Numbered from the stretch's first letter, positions 13,998-20,995 are shown. The stretch: 21,443 nt of DNA from CADCVT01 sp035940955 (GCA_035940955.1 DASZEJ010000111.1:1-21443), one strand, 5' to 3'. Translations and numbers: made by a program. The notes: a model not told the origin generated them from the letters alone.

Positions 13998-15213
13998 CCG
14001 CGCGCCGCGCCGCCCCGCGCGACGCCGCGAGCCGCTCGACCAGCTCGGCCGCCCGCGCCGCCCCGTCGTGCCCGGCGCACCACGCCGCCGCCGCGGCCAC
14101 GTTCCGCCGCACCCGCTCCGACGCGAGCGCCCGCCGCACCGCCAGCCGCACCCCGAGCGGCGTCACGAGCCGCCGCGGCAGCCGCGTCCCCAGCCCCGCC
14201 CAGTCGATGCGCGCGGCGTTCTCGCCCATGTCGCCCGCGGCCGGGCAGCACACGACCGCGCACCCGCTGGCCAGCGCCCGCACGACGGTCCCGTGCCCGG
14301 CGTGGCAGACGACCGCGTCGCACGCCGGCATCGTCCGCGCGTACGACAGCCAGTCGACGGCCACCGCGTTCGCCGGCACCTCCAGCGGCGGGTTCGGCTC
14401 GCGCCGGTTCCACGTCGCGATCACCCGCACGGGCTCGTCCGCCAGCCCCTCCAGCGCCGCCCGCAGCATCCGGTGGCCGGGGTCCTGCGAGGTCGAGGGC
14501 GCGACGAGCACGACCGGGTGCGCGGGATCGCCCGGCGGCGGCGCGACCGCCGGCTCGCCCCCGATCTCCCACAGCAGCGGCCCGACGACGTGCGTCCCCG
14601 GGTACGGCTCGGCGCGCGGGTACTCGAGCTGCGGCAGCGTCGCCACCAGGCACAGCTCGCGCGAGATCCCGTTGTGGACGTACGGCCGCGGCGGCAGGCC
14701 CACCCGGCGGCGCGTCTCGTTCAGGTCCGCCCGCCCGCGCTCCAGACCGCCGCGCACCACGCGGTCGGTCTGCCGCCACAGCGCCCGCCCCGCGCGCGTC
14801 CGCGGCAGCCGCGCGCCGATCGAGTACGGCGGGAAGCCGGGGCCGGGCCGCGGGTCGACGTGGGGGACGAGCGTGCCGACCGGCAGCCCCGCCATCTCGC
14901 CCGCGATCGCCGGCGCGAGCGTGATGACGTCGGCGATCACGCAGTCGGCGCCGGACTCCCACAGCTGCGGCACGGTGTCGCGCGCCGCCCGCGCCACCGC
15001 CTGGTAGGGCTTCATCGGCCGGTCCCGGGTGGGGAAGACCTGGTACTCCATCGCCGGCGCGAACGCCATCCCCTCCGCCTCGACGTGCTCACGCCAGCGC
15101 GTCCACGTCTGCAGCGTCACCTCGTTCCCCCGCCGCGCCAGCTCGGCGCCCAGCGCGATCATCGGGAACGCGTGCCCCGGATCGCCGAAGGCGCCGAGGA
15201 AGAGCCGGCTCAC
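13981..15213 (-). CDS. GT1-family (MGT-like) glycosyltransferase
   Basis: A 410-residue protein of the GT-B fold. The N-terminus has the GT1 pattern FGDPGHAFPMIALGAELARRGNEV. The C-terminal nucleotide-sugar domain contains VVLVAPSTSQDPGH, an LSYARTMPACDAVVCHAGHGTV segment (C303-H307 region) and a GDMGENAARI element matching the family's donor-binding signature. It probably transfers an NDP-sugar to a small hydrophobic acceptor; donor and acceptor are unknown. The GTG at 15213 overlaps the stop of the upstream LLM oxidoreductase by four bases (GTGA), so both are probably translated from one mRNA. A longer in-frame reading upstream is antisense-type shadow of the LLM gene. Confidence 0.88.
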   Translation of the reverse strand: MSRLFLGAFGDPGHAFPMIALGAELARRGNEVTLQTWTRWREHVEAEGMAFAPAMEYQVFPTRDRPMKPYQAVARAARDTVPQLWESGADCVIADVITLAPAIAGEMAGLPVGTLVPHVDPRPGPGFPPYSIGARLPRTRAGRALWRQTDRVVRGGLERGRADLNETRRRVGLPPRPYVHNGISRELCLVATLPQLEYPRAEPYPGTHVVGPLLWEIGGEPAVAPPPGDPAHPVVLVAPSTSQDPGHRMLRAALEGLADEPVRVIATWNRREPNPPLEVPANAVAVDWLSYARTMPACDAVVCHAGHGTVVRALASGCAVVCCPAAGDMGENAARIDWAGLGTRLPRRLVTPLGVRLAVRRALASERVRRNVAAAAAWCAGHDGAARAAELVERLAASRGAARRAGAAPR

Positions 15214-16247
15214 GCCGCGTTCAGCTCGGCGAGCAGCCGCAGCTGCTCCAGGCGGCCCTGCTTGTCGAAGGCCAGCGGCGTCGCGCCCAGCGTGTGGACG
15301 CCCGCCTCGCGGAACACCTGCAGCCGGTCGCGCACCCGCTCCCTGCGCCCCACCATCGCGACCGTGTCGACCAGCTCGTCGGACACCCGCGCGGCGGCCT
15401 CCTGCTTCTTGCCGTCCAGGTAGAGGTCCTGGATCTCCTTGGCCTCCTGCTCGAACCCGTACCGCTGGACGAGCTGGTTGTAGAAGTTCTTCTCGCGCGA
15501 CCCCATCCCGCCGACGTACAGCGCTATGAACGGCCGCACGGCGTCGCGCGCGGCCGCCTCGTCGTCGGTGATGAGCACGTTGACCGACGGCATGATCATG
15601 AAGCCGTCGAGCGAGCGCCCGACGCGCTGCGCGCCCTCCTCGAGCAGCGGCGCGAGGTCGCGCGTGTGCTCGGGGGAGAAGAGGAACGGGATCCACCCGT
15701 CGGCGATCTCGCCCGCCAGCCGCGTGTTGTTCGGGCCGATGGCGGCGAGGAAGATCGGGATGCGCTCCTGCACCGGCGCGATCGTCAGCTTGAGCGCCTT
15801 GCCCGGGCCGTCCGGGAGCGGGAGCTGCAGCGTCTCGCCGTGGTACTCGAGCCGCTCGCGCGCGAGCGCCTTGCGGACGACCGCCACGTAGTCGCGCGTG
15901 CGCGCGATCTGCTTGGCGAAGCGCTCGCCGTGCCAGCCCTCGGCCACCTGCGGGCCGCTCGACCCGATGCCGAGCAGCATCCGCCCGTTCGACAGGTTGT
16001 CGATCGTCGCCGCGGTCATCGCGGTCATCGCGGCGCTGCGGCCCGGCATCTGGAAGATCGCGCTGCCGAGCTTGATCTTCGTCGTCAGGCCGGCGAGCCA
16101 GCCGAGGATCGTCGCGGCGTCCGAGCCGTACGCCTCCGCCGCCCACACCGAGTCGTAGCCGAGCCGCTCGGCCTCCTGGACGATGTCCCGCTGGTCCTCC
16201 GAGGTGAGCCCGAGGCCCCAGTAGCCGATGTGAACGCCGAGCACCAT
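15210..16247 (-). CDS. LLM-class F420-dependent oxidoreductase (Rv3520c-like)
   Basis: A 345-residue TIM-barrel flavin/F420 oxidoreductase of the luciferase-like monooxygenase superfamily. The pattern is close to the Rv3520c group: LGVHIGYWGLG, EAERLGYDSVWAAEAYGSDA, KLGSAIFQMPGRSAAMTAM, NGRMLLGIGSSGPQVAEGWHG and FLAAIGPNNTRLAGEIADGW. Coenzyme F420 use is inferred from the family. The substrate is unknown. The ATG at 16247 is chosen because it begins the conserved MVLGVHIGYWG; longer readings run into the divergent gene. AGGGAA lies 12 nt upstream as a weak Shine-Dalgarno. It overlaps the downstream glycosyltransferase by four bases, suggesting the two act on the same small molecule. Confidence 0.9.
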   Translation of the reverse strand: MVLGVHIGYWGLGLTSEDQRDIVQEAERLGYDSVWAAEAYGSDAATILGWLAGLTTKIKLGSAIFQMPGRSAAMTAMTAATIDNLSNGRMLLGIGSSGPQVAEGWHGERFAKQIARTRDYVAVVRKALARERLEYHGETLQLPLPDGPGKALKLTIAPVQERIPIFLAAIGPNNTRLAGEIADGWIPFLFSPEHTRDLAPLLEEGAQRVGRSLDGFMIMPSVNVLITDDEAAARDAVRPFIALYVGGMGSREKNFYNQLVQRYGFEQEAKEIQDLYLDGKKQEAAARVSDELVDTVAMVGRRERVRDRLQVFREAGVHTLGATPLAFDKQGRLEQLRLLAELNAA

Positions 16248-16289
16248 GTCCGCTGCAAGTTCCCTTTCGCGAAGGAGGAGTCCAGGGGG

Positions 16290-16295
16290 TAAGCT
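16290..16295 (+). promoter_or_regulatory. Putative -10 element of the conserved hypothetical gene
   Basis: TAAGCT lies 10 nt before the ATG at 16306, in the 58-nt gap shared with the divergent LLM gene. A leaderless transcript is inferred, though AGGGGGT at 16284-16290 could be read as a distant Shine-Dalgarno. Confidence 0.35.
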
Positions 16296-16305
16296 CGGGA
16301 CCCTA

Positions 16306-16755
16306 ATGCGATCGAGGCGCCAGCGCCGTATCGAGGACCTCCGCCTGGCGGTCGAGTGCCTCCCGGAGCGGACGAAGGTGGCGATGCTCGAGGGCATCGC
16401 CCAGAACACGATCATCGTCGGCGCCTACGCCGACCGCCGCGGCGGCGTGTGCCCGATGCTCGCCGCCCACCGCCACGGCGGGCGTACCAGCCTGCTGGCG
16501 TTCGCCAAGGCGTGGGACCGGTTCTGCAACGCCAAGCGCCCGCGGGTAGCGACCGAGCGCGAGCTGGCGATCCTGCGGACGCACCTCGAGTCGTCGCTCA
16601 TGGGGATCACGCGCGAGGACCTCGGCGCGGCGATCGCCGGGCACCAGGCGGCCGCGCGGGAGCGGCGGGCGCTGGAGGCGGCGGAGCTGGGGCTCGGCTG
16701 GACCGCCGCCGAGCCTCGCGAGGCTCGCGACGTGCGCGAGCCCGAGCTCGTCTAG
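16306..16755 (+). CDS. Conserved actinobacterial hypothetical protein
   Basis: A 149-residue, soluble, charged protein with no signal peptide or membrane segment. The core is RIEDLRLAVECLPERTKVAM, then IIVGAYADRRGGVCPMLAAH, HGGRTSLLAFAKAWDRFC and a helical ERELAILRTHLESSL region. I recognise this as a pattern of small hypothetical proteins repeated in actinobacterial genomes, but no function is known. The single Cys in GGVCPMLAAH and the FAxAWDxF motif are its most distinctive parts. The ATG at 16306 is preferred; an in-frame ATG at 16246 would overlap the start of the divergent LLM gene and add a low-complexity leader. Its stop overlaps the convergent SDR stop by four bases. Confidence 0.75.
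   Translation: MRSRRQRRIEDLRLAVECLPERTKVAMLEGIAQNTIIVGAYADRRGGVCPMLAAHRHGGRTSLLAFAKAWDRFCNAKRPRVATERELAILRTHLESSLMGITREDLGAAIAGHQAAARERRALEAAELGLGWTAAEPREARDVREPELV
16710..16727. repeat. 18-bp perfect palindrome near a convergent gene junction
   Basis: CGAGCCTCG is followed directly by its complement CGAGGCTCG, inside the last codons of the hypothetical gene. It may act as a terminator hairpin for either transcript at this four-base stop overlap; no T tract follows. Confidence 0.5.
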
Positions 16756-17489
16756 TCCGCCGACTGGAGCAGCTCGCCGCCGGGCCGCTCGAACATGATC
16801 TCCGGCACGACGCAGCCGGGGGAGAGCGTCAGCAGGAACCGGACGGCCTCGGCGATGTCCCGCGTCGTGATCATCTGGTCGGCAGGGACGATGCCCTTGA
16901 CGAAGTCGGTCATCGGCGTGTCGACGAAGCCGGGGCACAGCGCGCACGACTTGATCCCGTCGTTGCCGAGCTCCTTGTTCATCGCCTGCGTGAAGCCGAC
17001 GACGCCGTGCTTGGTCGCCGAGTACACGCTCAGCCACGCCTCGCCCCGCTTGCCGCTGATCGACGACGTGTTGACGACGAGCGCGTTGCGGTGCTCCGCG
17101 CCGGCCGCCTTGAGCATGTCGAGCGCCTCGCGATAGAAGAGCGGGATCGAGCGCAGGTTCGTGGCGATCTGGATGTCGACCATCTTGGTCGTCAGCTCGC
17201 CGATCGGCTCGCCGACGCCGACGCCGGCGTTGTTCATGAGCAGGTCGCAGCGGCCGTAGGCGTCGCGGTGGGCGTCGACGACGCGCTTGATGTCCTGCTC
17301 GAGGCCGAGGTTGCCGCTGACCTGCTGGACGTCGAAGCCGCGGCCCTTCAGCTCGTCGTGCGCGGCCTGGAGCTTCTCGGGCCGGCGGGCGGCCATCGTG
17401 ACGCCCCAGCCCTGCTCTCCGAGGAGCCGCGCGACGGCGAGACCGATCCCGCTCGAGGCCCCCGTGACGATGGCTGCGCGCTCCGGCAT
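16752..17489 (-). CDS. Short-chain dehydrogenase/reductase (SDR)
   Basis: A 245-residue classical SDR. The Rossmann cofactor motif TGASSGIG is at residues 9-16 and the AARR after the second strand hints at NADP(H) preference. NNAGVG marks the central sheet, and the catalytic Ser (NTSSISG) and YSATK pair are intact. The substrate is unknown. The ATG at 17489 is preferred; an in-frame GTG six codons upstream lies almost on the shared promoter. The gene is divergent from the thioredoxin-like lipoprotein with 32 nt between starts, and convergent with the small hypothetical gene. Confidence 0.9.
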   Translation of the reverse strand: MPERAAIVTGASSGIGLAVARLLGEQGWGVTMAARRPEKLQAAHDELKGRGFDVQQVSGNLGLEQDIKRVVDAHRDAYGRCDLLMNNAGVGVGEPIGELTTKMVDIQIATNLRSIPLFYREALDMLKAAGAEHRNALVVNTSSISGKRGEAWLSVYSATKHGVVGFTQAMNKELGNDGIKSCALCPGFVDTPMTDFVKGIVPADQMITTRDIAEAVRFLLTLSPGCVVPEIMFERPGGELLQSAD

Positions 17490-17503
17490 GGCGAAGGCGC
17501 GGC

Positions 17504-17514
17504 ACACTACAGTG
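17504..17514. promoter_or_regulatory. Overlapping divergent -10 elements (SDR / lipoprotein)
   Basis: TACAGT (17508-17513, plus strand) ends 8 nt before the lipoprotein GTG. On the minus strand TAGTGT (17509-17504) lies 14 nt before the SDR ATG. Both sit in one near-palindrome, CACTACAGTG, so the two genes probably share a compact bidirectional promoter. Confidence 0.4.
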
Positions 17515-17521
17515 ATCGCCC

Positions 17522-18508
17522 GTGTCCCGGGTCGCAGCGGTCGTCCTCGCTCTGGTCGCGCTCGTGCTCGGCGCGTGCGGCGGCGACGACGGGTCCGACC
17601 GGCCGGCTTCGACCTCGTCGCCGGCCCCGCCGGCCTCCGCGGACGTCGACTTCCCGAGCGGCGGCGACAAGACCATGCGCGCGCTGCGCTCGCGGGCGCC
17701 CGAGAAGGCGATCTTCGCCCCCAGCGTGTCCCAGCTGCGGCCGGGGCGCAACCGGATCGGGTTCGCGCTGTTCGACGAGGGCCGCGGGCAGGTCACGCCC
17801 GAGGCGGTCGCCGTGTACGTGTCGCAGGCCGACGGGCGGCGCCTGCGCGGGCCGTTCCGGGCGCGGCGCGAGTCGCTGCGCGTCAAGCCGCAGTTCATGT
17901 CGCGCCAGACCCAGGCGGACCTCGACGACGTCGACTCGTTCTGGGTCGCGGACGTGACGTTCCCGCGCCGCGGCCGGTACGTGCTGACCGCGCTGGCGTC
18001 GATCGACGGCGAGCTGGCGTCGACCTCGCAGATCGAGATGCGCGCCGGCCAGCGCGGAGGCCCGCCCGACGTCGGCGACCCCGCGATCCGCGTCGAGACC
18101 GACACCGTCGAGTCCGCCGGCGGCGACCTCGAGTCGATCGACACCCGCCTCCCGCCGCTCGCCGAGCTGCACGAGAAGAGCCTCGCCGACGTGCTCGGCA
18201 AGGAGCCGGTCGTGCTCGCGTTCGCGACCCCGCAGCTGTGCCAGACGCGCGTCTGCGGCCCGGTCGTCGACGTGGTGGCGCAGGTCAAGGCGTCGACCGA
18301 GGGCGTCACGTTCATCCACCAGGAGATCTACGCCGGCAACGACATCAACCAGGGCTTCCGGCCGCAGGTCGCCAGGTGGGCGCTGCCGACCGAGCCCTGG
18401 ACGTTCCTCATCGACCGCGACGGCAAGATCGTCGAGCGGTTCGAGGGGGCGCTGAGCGTGGCGGAGCTGCAGCGGGCGGTGGACGAGAAGCTCGCGCCGT
18501 CGTCGTGA
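17522..18508 (+). CDS. Thioredoxin-like lipoprotein with a CX4C motif
   Basis: A 328-residue protein. The signal sequence ends in lipobox LGAC with the acylated Cys at residue 19, followed by a Ser/Pro/Asp-rich linker, so it is anchored outside the membrane. Residues ~45-180 form a beta-rich domain (RPGRNRIGFALFDEGRGQ, then FWVADVTFPRRGRYVLTAL) that resembles a small sandwich. The C-terminal part has a thioredoxin-like layout: EPVVLAFATPQLCQTRVCGP with C240 and C245, and EPWTFLIDRDGKIVERFEGA. The Cys pair is spaced CX4C rather than CXXC. Function may be thiol-dependent or purely structural. GTG at 17522 is the start. The stop overlaps the next GTG by four bases (GTGA). Confidence 0.82.
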   Translation: MSRVAAVVLALVALVLGACGGDDGSDRPASTSSPAPPASADVDFPSGGDKTMRALRSRAPEKAIFAPSVSQLRPGRNRIGFALFDEGRGQVTPEAVAVYVSQADGRRLRGPFRARRESLRVKPQFMSRQTQADLDDVDSFWVADVTFPRRGRYVLTALASIDGELASTSQIEMRAGQRGGPPDVGDPAIRVETDTVESAGGDLESIDTRLPPLAELHEKSLADVLGKEPVVLAFATPQLCQTRVCGPVVDVVAQVKASTEGVTFIHQEIYAGNDINQGFRPQVARWALPTEPWTFLIDRDGKIVERFEGALSVAELQRAVDEKLAPSS

Positions 18509-19008
18509 GCGGGGCGGGCGGCGCGCAGCGCGCCGGAGCGGTCCGCCACGCGCCGGACCGCGACGAGACGCCCGACGAGCGGGCGGACCGCAACATGAAC
18601 GAGCTCCTCCAGGAGCTGCGGGTCGCGCTGCCGGGCGTGCAGGTGCTGTTCGCGTTCCTTTTGGCGGTCCCGTTCCAGCAGCGGTTCGCGGACGTGACGA
18701 CGTTCCAGCAGAAGACGTACTTCGTCGTGCTGCTGCTGAGCGCGGCGGCGACCGCGTTCCTCATCGCCCCGAGCGCCTACCACCGGATCAACTTCGCGCA
18801 GGGCGACAAGCCGCACATCGTCCGGATGGCGAACCGGCTCGCCCTGGCGGGCCTGTTCTTCCTCGTGCTGGCGATGACGGGAGCGGTGCTGCTCGTCACC
18901 GACGTGCTGTTCGGCAGCGCGACGGTGACGGTGACCACGGCGGCGACCGCGCTGATGTTCGCGGCGCTGTGGTTCGGCCTGCCGCTGGCGCGGCGGGCGC
19001 GGCGCTAG
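18505..19008 (+). CDS. DUF6328 family membrane protein
   Basis: A 167-residue protein. It has a charged ~30-residue N-terminus with ERADRNMNELLQELRVALPGVQ, then four hydrophobic segments: about residues 50-65, 74-93, 106-130 and 137-160. The NELLQELRVALPGVQVLFAF start and the YHRINF/HIVRMANRL middle loop are the DUF6328 pattern. Function unknown. The GTG at 18505 overlaps the lipoprotein stop by four bases, which argues for co-translation with it; an internal ATG at 18595 would cut away the charged N-terminus. It ends 13 nt before tRNA(CAT). Confidence 0.8.
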   Translation: MSGAGGAQRAGAVRHAPDRDETPDERADRNMNELLQELRVALPGVQVLFAFLLAVPFQQRFADVTTFQQKTYFVVLLLSAAATAFLIAPSAYHRINFAQGDKPHIVRMANRLALAGLFFLVLAMTGAVLLVTDVLFGSATVTVTTAATALMFAALWFGLPLARRARR

Positions 19009-19021
19009 CGTGGGGGAGCGC

Positions 19022-19095
19022 GGGCCGGTAGCTCAGTTGGTCAGAGCAGCGGACTCATAATCCGTTCGACGCAGGTTCGAGTCCTGCCCGGCCCA
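19022..19095 (+). tRNA. tRNA with anticodon CAT, probably elongator tRNA-Met
   Basis: The full cloverleaf is present. The acceptor stem is GGGCCGG (19022-19028) with CCGGCCC (19088-19094) and discriminator A. The D stem is GCTC/GAGC. The anticodon stem holds CTCATAA with CAT at 19056-19058. The T stem is GCAGG/CCTGC. CAT may also be tRNA-Ile2 after lysidine modification; the 29-41 pair is G-C, which favours Met, but this is not decisive. It is the likely integration target of the neighbouring element. Confidence 0.92.
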
Positions 19096-19140
19096 TCCCA
19101 GGGTTTGCCGTGTTTCTCGGCGATTCGCGCCTGTGGGATG
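19071..19140 (+). other. Probable left attachment region of the integrated element
   Basis: The 3' end of the tRNA (T arm to discriminator, 19071-19095) abuts the integrase gene. An inverted repeat, CATCCCA (19094-19100) and TGGGATG (19134-19140), begins at the last tRNA bases. Tyrosine integrases typically cross over within tRNA 3' ends. The matching repeat would be outside the window, so the core is inferred. Confidence 0.45.
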
Positions 19141-19232
19141 TGGGCGGGAAGACCTCGGAGAGCGCCGATCGTGTTCCCAAATGGGCTGTTGAGGTGCCGG
19201 TTGGCCACCACGACGACTACGAGGGACACGTC

Positions 19233-20471
19233 ATGGCGGGCAAGGCATCCGGGCACCTGCAGGTGCGGGGCGGGAAGGGCAAGCGGCAGTGGCACGCGCT
19301 GTGGCGAGACGCGCAGGGCCGGCGGCACCACCGGGTCCTAGGACCCGCTCACGTCAAGGATTCGGGCGCTCGCACCGATCGCGGCTCCGTCGTCTGGCGC
19401 GCCGGGGACGGGCGCAAGCCGACGCCCGAGCACCTGACGCCGCGCGAGGCGCGTTCGCTGCTCGACGAGGTGCTCGCCGACGCGCGGCTCGCGCCCGCGG
19501 AGCCTGTTCCCCGGGAGGCGGTGCGGACGCTCGGCGACGCCTGGGCCGAGTGGCTTCGCCACATCGAGTTCGACCGCAACCGCAAGCCGAGCACCGTCCG
19601 CGACTACGCGTCGCAGACGCGGCGCTACCTGCTCGACGAGTTCGGCGCGGACCTGCCGCTGTCGGAGCTGACGACGGAGCGGATCGAGGAGTGGCAGCAG
19701 GAGATGCTCGAGCGCGGTCACCTCGCCCGCCGGACGATCCAGAAGGCGCAGGTCTGCCTCCACGCGATCCTCAAGCGGGCGAAGAAGAAGCGGTGGGTCG
19801 AGCGCAACGCGGCCGAGGACGCCGACCGCATCACGCTGAAGCCGAGCGGCGACTTCAACGTCCTGTCGGTCGAGGAGTGCGAGGCGCTGATCCGCGCCGC
19901 GGAGAATGAGACCGACGCCGCGATCTTCCGCACCGCGATCAGCTGCGGGCTGCGCATGGGAGAACTGCGGGCACTGCGCTGGCGCGACGTCGACTTCGCA
20001 CGCCGGCTGATTCACGTCCGGTGGTCGATCGCGCGGCACACGCTCGACCGGCCGAAGTCCGCGTCCGTGCGGAGCGTGCCGATGGCGGACCAGGTCGCCG
20101 CGGCGCTCGACGCTCTCAGCCGCCGCGGGCGGTTCGTCGGCGACGACGACTTCGTCTTCTGCACGCCTTTGGGCGAGCCGCGCAGCGACTACTTCATCCG
20201 CGGCGCGTTCTACGAGGCGCTCGATCGAGCCGGCCTCGGGCACCTGCGGACGAAGGAGCACGCGGTGCGGTTCCACGACCTGCGCCACACGTTCGGGACG
20301 CTGGCGGTGCAGGCGGCGCCCATCTCAGACGTGCAGGCGTGGATGGGGCACGCACAGATCCAGACGACGATGATCTACGTGCACTACGTGCCGCAGCACG
20401 ACGCGGCCGAGAAGCTGACGCGGCTGTTCGAGGCGGGCGCGCCGTCGGAGGAGCTGCGGCTTACGGCGTAG
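19233..20471 (+). CDS. Tyrosine recombinase/integrase
   Basis: A 412-residue phage-type integrase that should catalyse insertion at the adjacent tRNA. The N-terminal arm-binding part includes GGKGKRQWHALWRDAQGRRHHRVLG. The core-binding domain follows (TLGDAWAEWLRH to KRAKKKRWVERN). In the catalytic domain R241 (SCGLRMGELRALRW), H348 and R351 (FHDLRHTFGT), H373 (WMGHAQIQTT) and the nucleophile Y382 (MIYVHY) are all present, so it looks active. The ATG at 19233 has a good Shine-Dalgarno (GAGGG, 7-nt spacing). An in-frame GTG at 19110 is possible but less likely. Its stop overlaps the convergent excisionase gene by 11 bases. Confidence 0.94.
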   Translation: MAGKASGHLQVRGGKGKRQWHALWRDAQGRRHHRVLGPAHVKDSGARTDRGSVVWRAGDGRKPTPEHLTPREARSLLDEVLADARLAPAEPVPREAVRTLGDAWAEWLRHIEFDRNRKPSTVRDYASQTRRYLLDEFGADLPLSELTTERIEEWQQEMLERGHLARRTIQKAQVCLHAILKRAKKKRWVERNAAEDADRITLKPSGDFNVLSVEECEALIRAAENETDAAIFRTAISCGLRMGELRALRWRDVDFARRLIHVRWSIARHTLDRPKSASVRSVPMADQVAAALDALSRRGRFVGDDDFVFCTPLGEPRSDYFIRGAFYEALDRAGLGHLRTKEHAVRFHDLRHTFGTLAVQAAPISDVQAWMGHAQIQTTMIYVHYVPQHDAAEKLTRLFEAGAPSEELRLTA

Positions 20472-20694
20472 GCGCTGCCTGTCGCGCCAGCCAGTCTTCG
20501 ATCGCGTTCCGATAGAACCGCCGGTGCCGGCCGATCTGCAGGCACGGCAGCGGATCGGTCCGGCGGCGCGCGTACTCGTAGACGCTCGACCGCGGGATGG
20601 TGAGAAGCCGCGCCACGTCACTCGCCGTGAGGAGCGGTTCGGCCAGCGTCGGCGGCGCAGGGAGAGTCGCGTCTGCGCGTTCTTCGACAGGCAC
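20461..20694 (-). CDS. Excisionase-like helix-turn-helix protein
   Basis: A 77-residue protein of the MerR-like HTH/excisionase type (HTH_17 pattern). The core is LLTASDVARLLTIPRSSVYEYARR, a recognition-helix segment, then LPCLQIGRHRRFYRNAIEDWLARQ, where the wing and the final W-L are characteristic. It should bind DNA near att sites and steer recombination, or regulate the integrase. The start is a GTG at 20694; no in-frame ATG exists. It is transcribed toward the integrase and their 3' ends overlap by 11 bases. Confidence 0.85.
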   Translation of the reverse strand: MPVEERADATLPAPPTLAEPLLTASDVARLLTIPRSSVYEYARRRTDPLPCLQIGRHRRFYRNAIEDWLARQAAPTP

Positions 20695-20858
20695 GCTCGT
20701 CTGGCGCGAACTTGGAGGTTCTCCGGCGTGCGCGAGGTCGAGACGGGCGACGCCGCGGGAGGCGCCGCCCGCGACTTCCTCCGCGTGGCGGCTTCAGATG
20801 CCGCGTTTGCGGTCGGTGGCGGCGCGCGTGGGAGCAGGCCCGGGACGCGCTCCGACCC

Positions 20859-20891
20859 CCTGCAGGACCCCCAGCAGCCGCTGCTGGGGGT
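20859..20891. repeat. 11-bp hairpin with adjoining CCTGCAGG palindrome
   Basis: ACCCCCAGCAG (20867-20877) pairs perfectly with CTGCTGGGGGT (20881-20891) around a CCG loop. An 8-bp palindrome, CCTGCAGG (20859-20866), directly precedes it. Confidence 0.75.
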
Positions 20892-20893
20892 GG

Positions 20894-20909
20894 GGGGCCG
20901 CTCGGCCCC
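20894..20909. repeat. Short GC hairpin with tetraloop
   Basis: GGGGCC (20894-20899) pairs with GGCCCC (20904-20909) around GCTC. It lies 2 nt after the preceding hairpin. Confidence 0.65.
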
Positions 20910-20941
20910 GTCCCCACTGGGGTTTGGTGGCCTCCGCGGGC

Positions 20942-20995
20942 TCGACCACCCGCCCCCAAAGTGTGAAAGAGAGGGGGTTGGGGTCGGGTGGTCGA
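20942..20995. repeat. Long inverted repeat with nested stem
   Basis: TCGACCACCCG (20942-20952) is repeated inverted as CGGGTGGTCGA (20985-20995). Inside it CCCCC (20953-20957) faces GGGGG (20973-20977) around a purine-rich loop. Flanking GGG/CCC bases extend the outer stem past one mismatch. This could form a cruciform or a folded RNA. Confidence 0.75.

Noticed and set aside
13981..16146. 721-codon fusion frame joining the LLM region to the glycosyltransferase
   Set aside because: The upstream half is the LLM gene read in the wrong frame; the GTG at 15213 with a GTGA overlap explains the real start.
16246..16305. Alternative ATG start for the small conserved protein
   Set aside because: It overlaps the start of the divergent LLM gene and adds an unconserved Ser/Arg leader.
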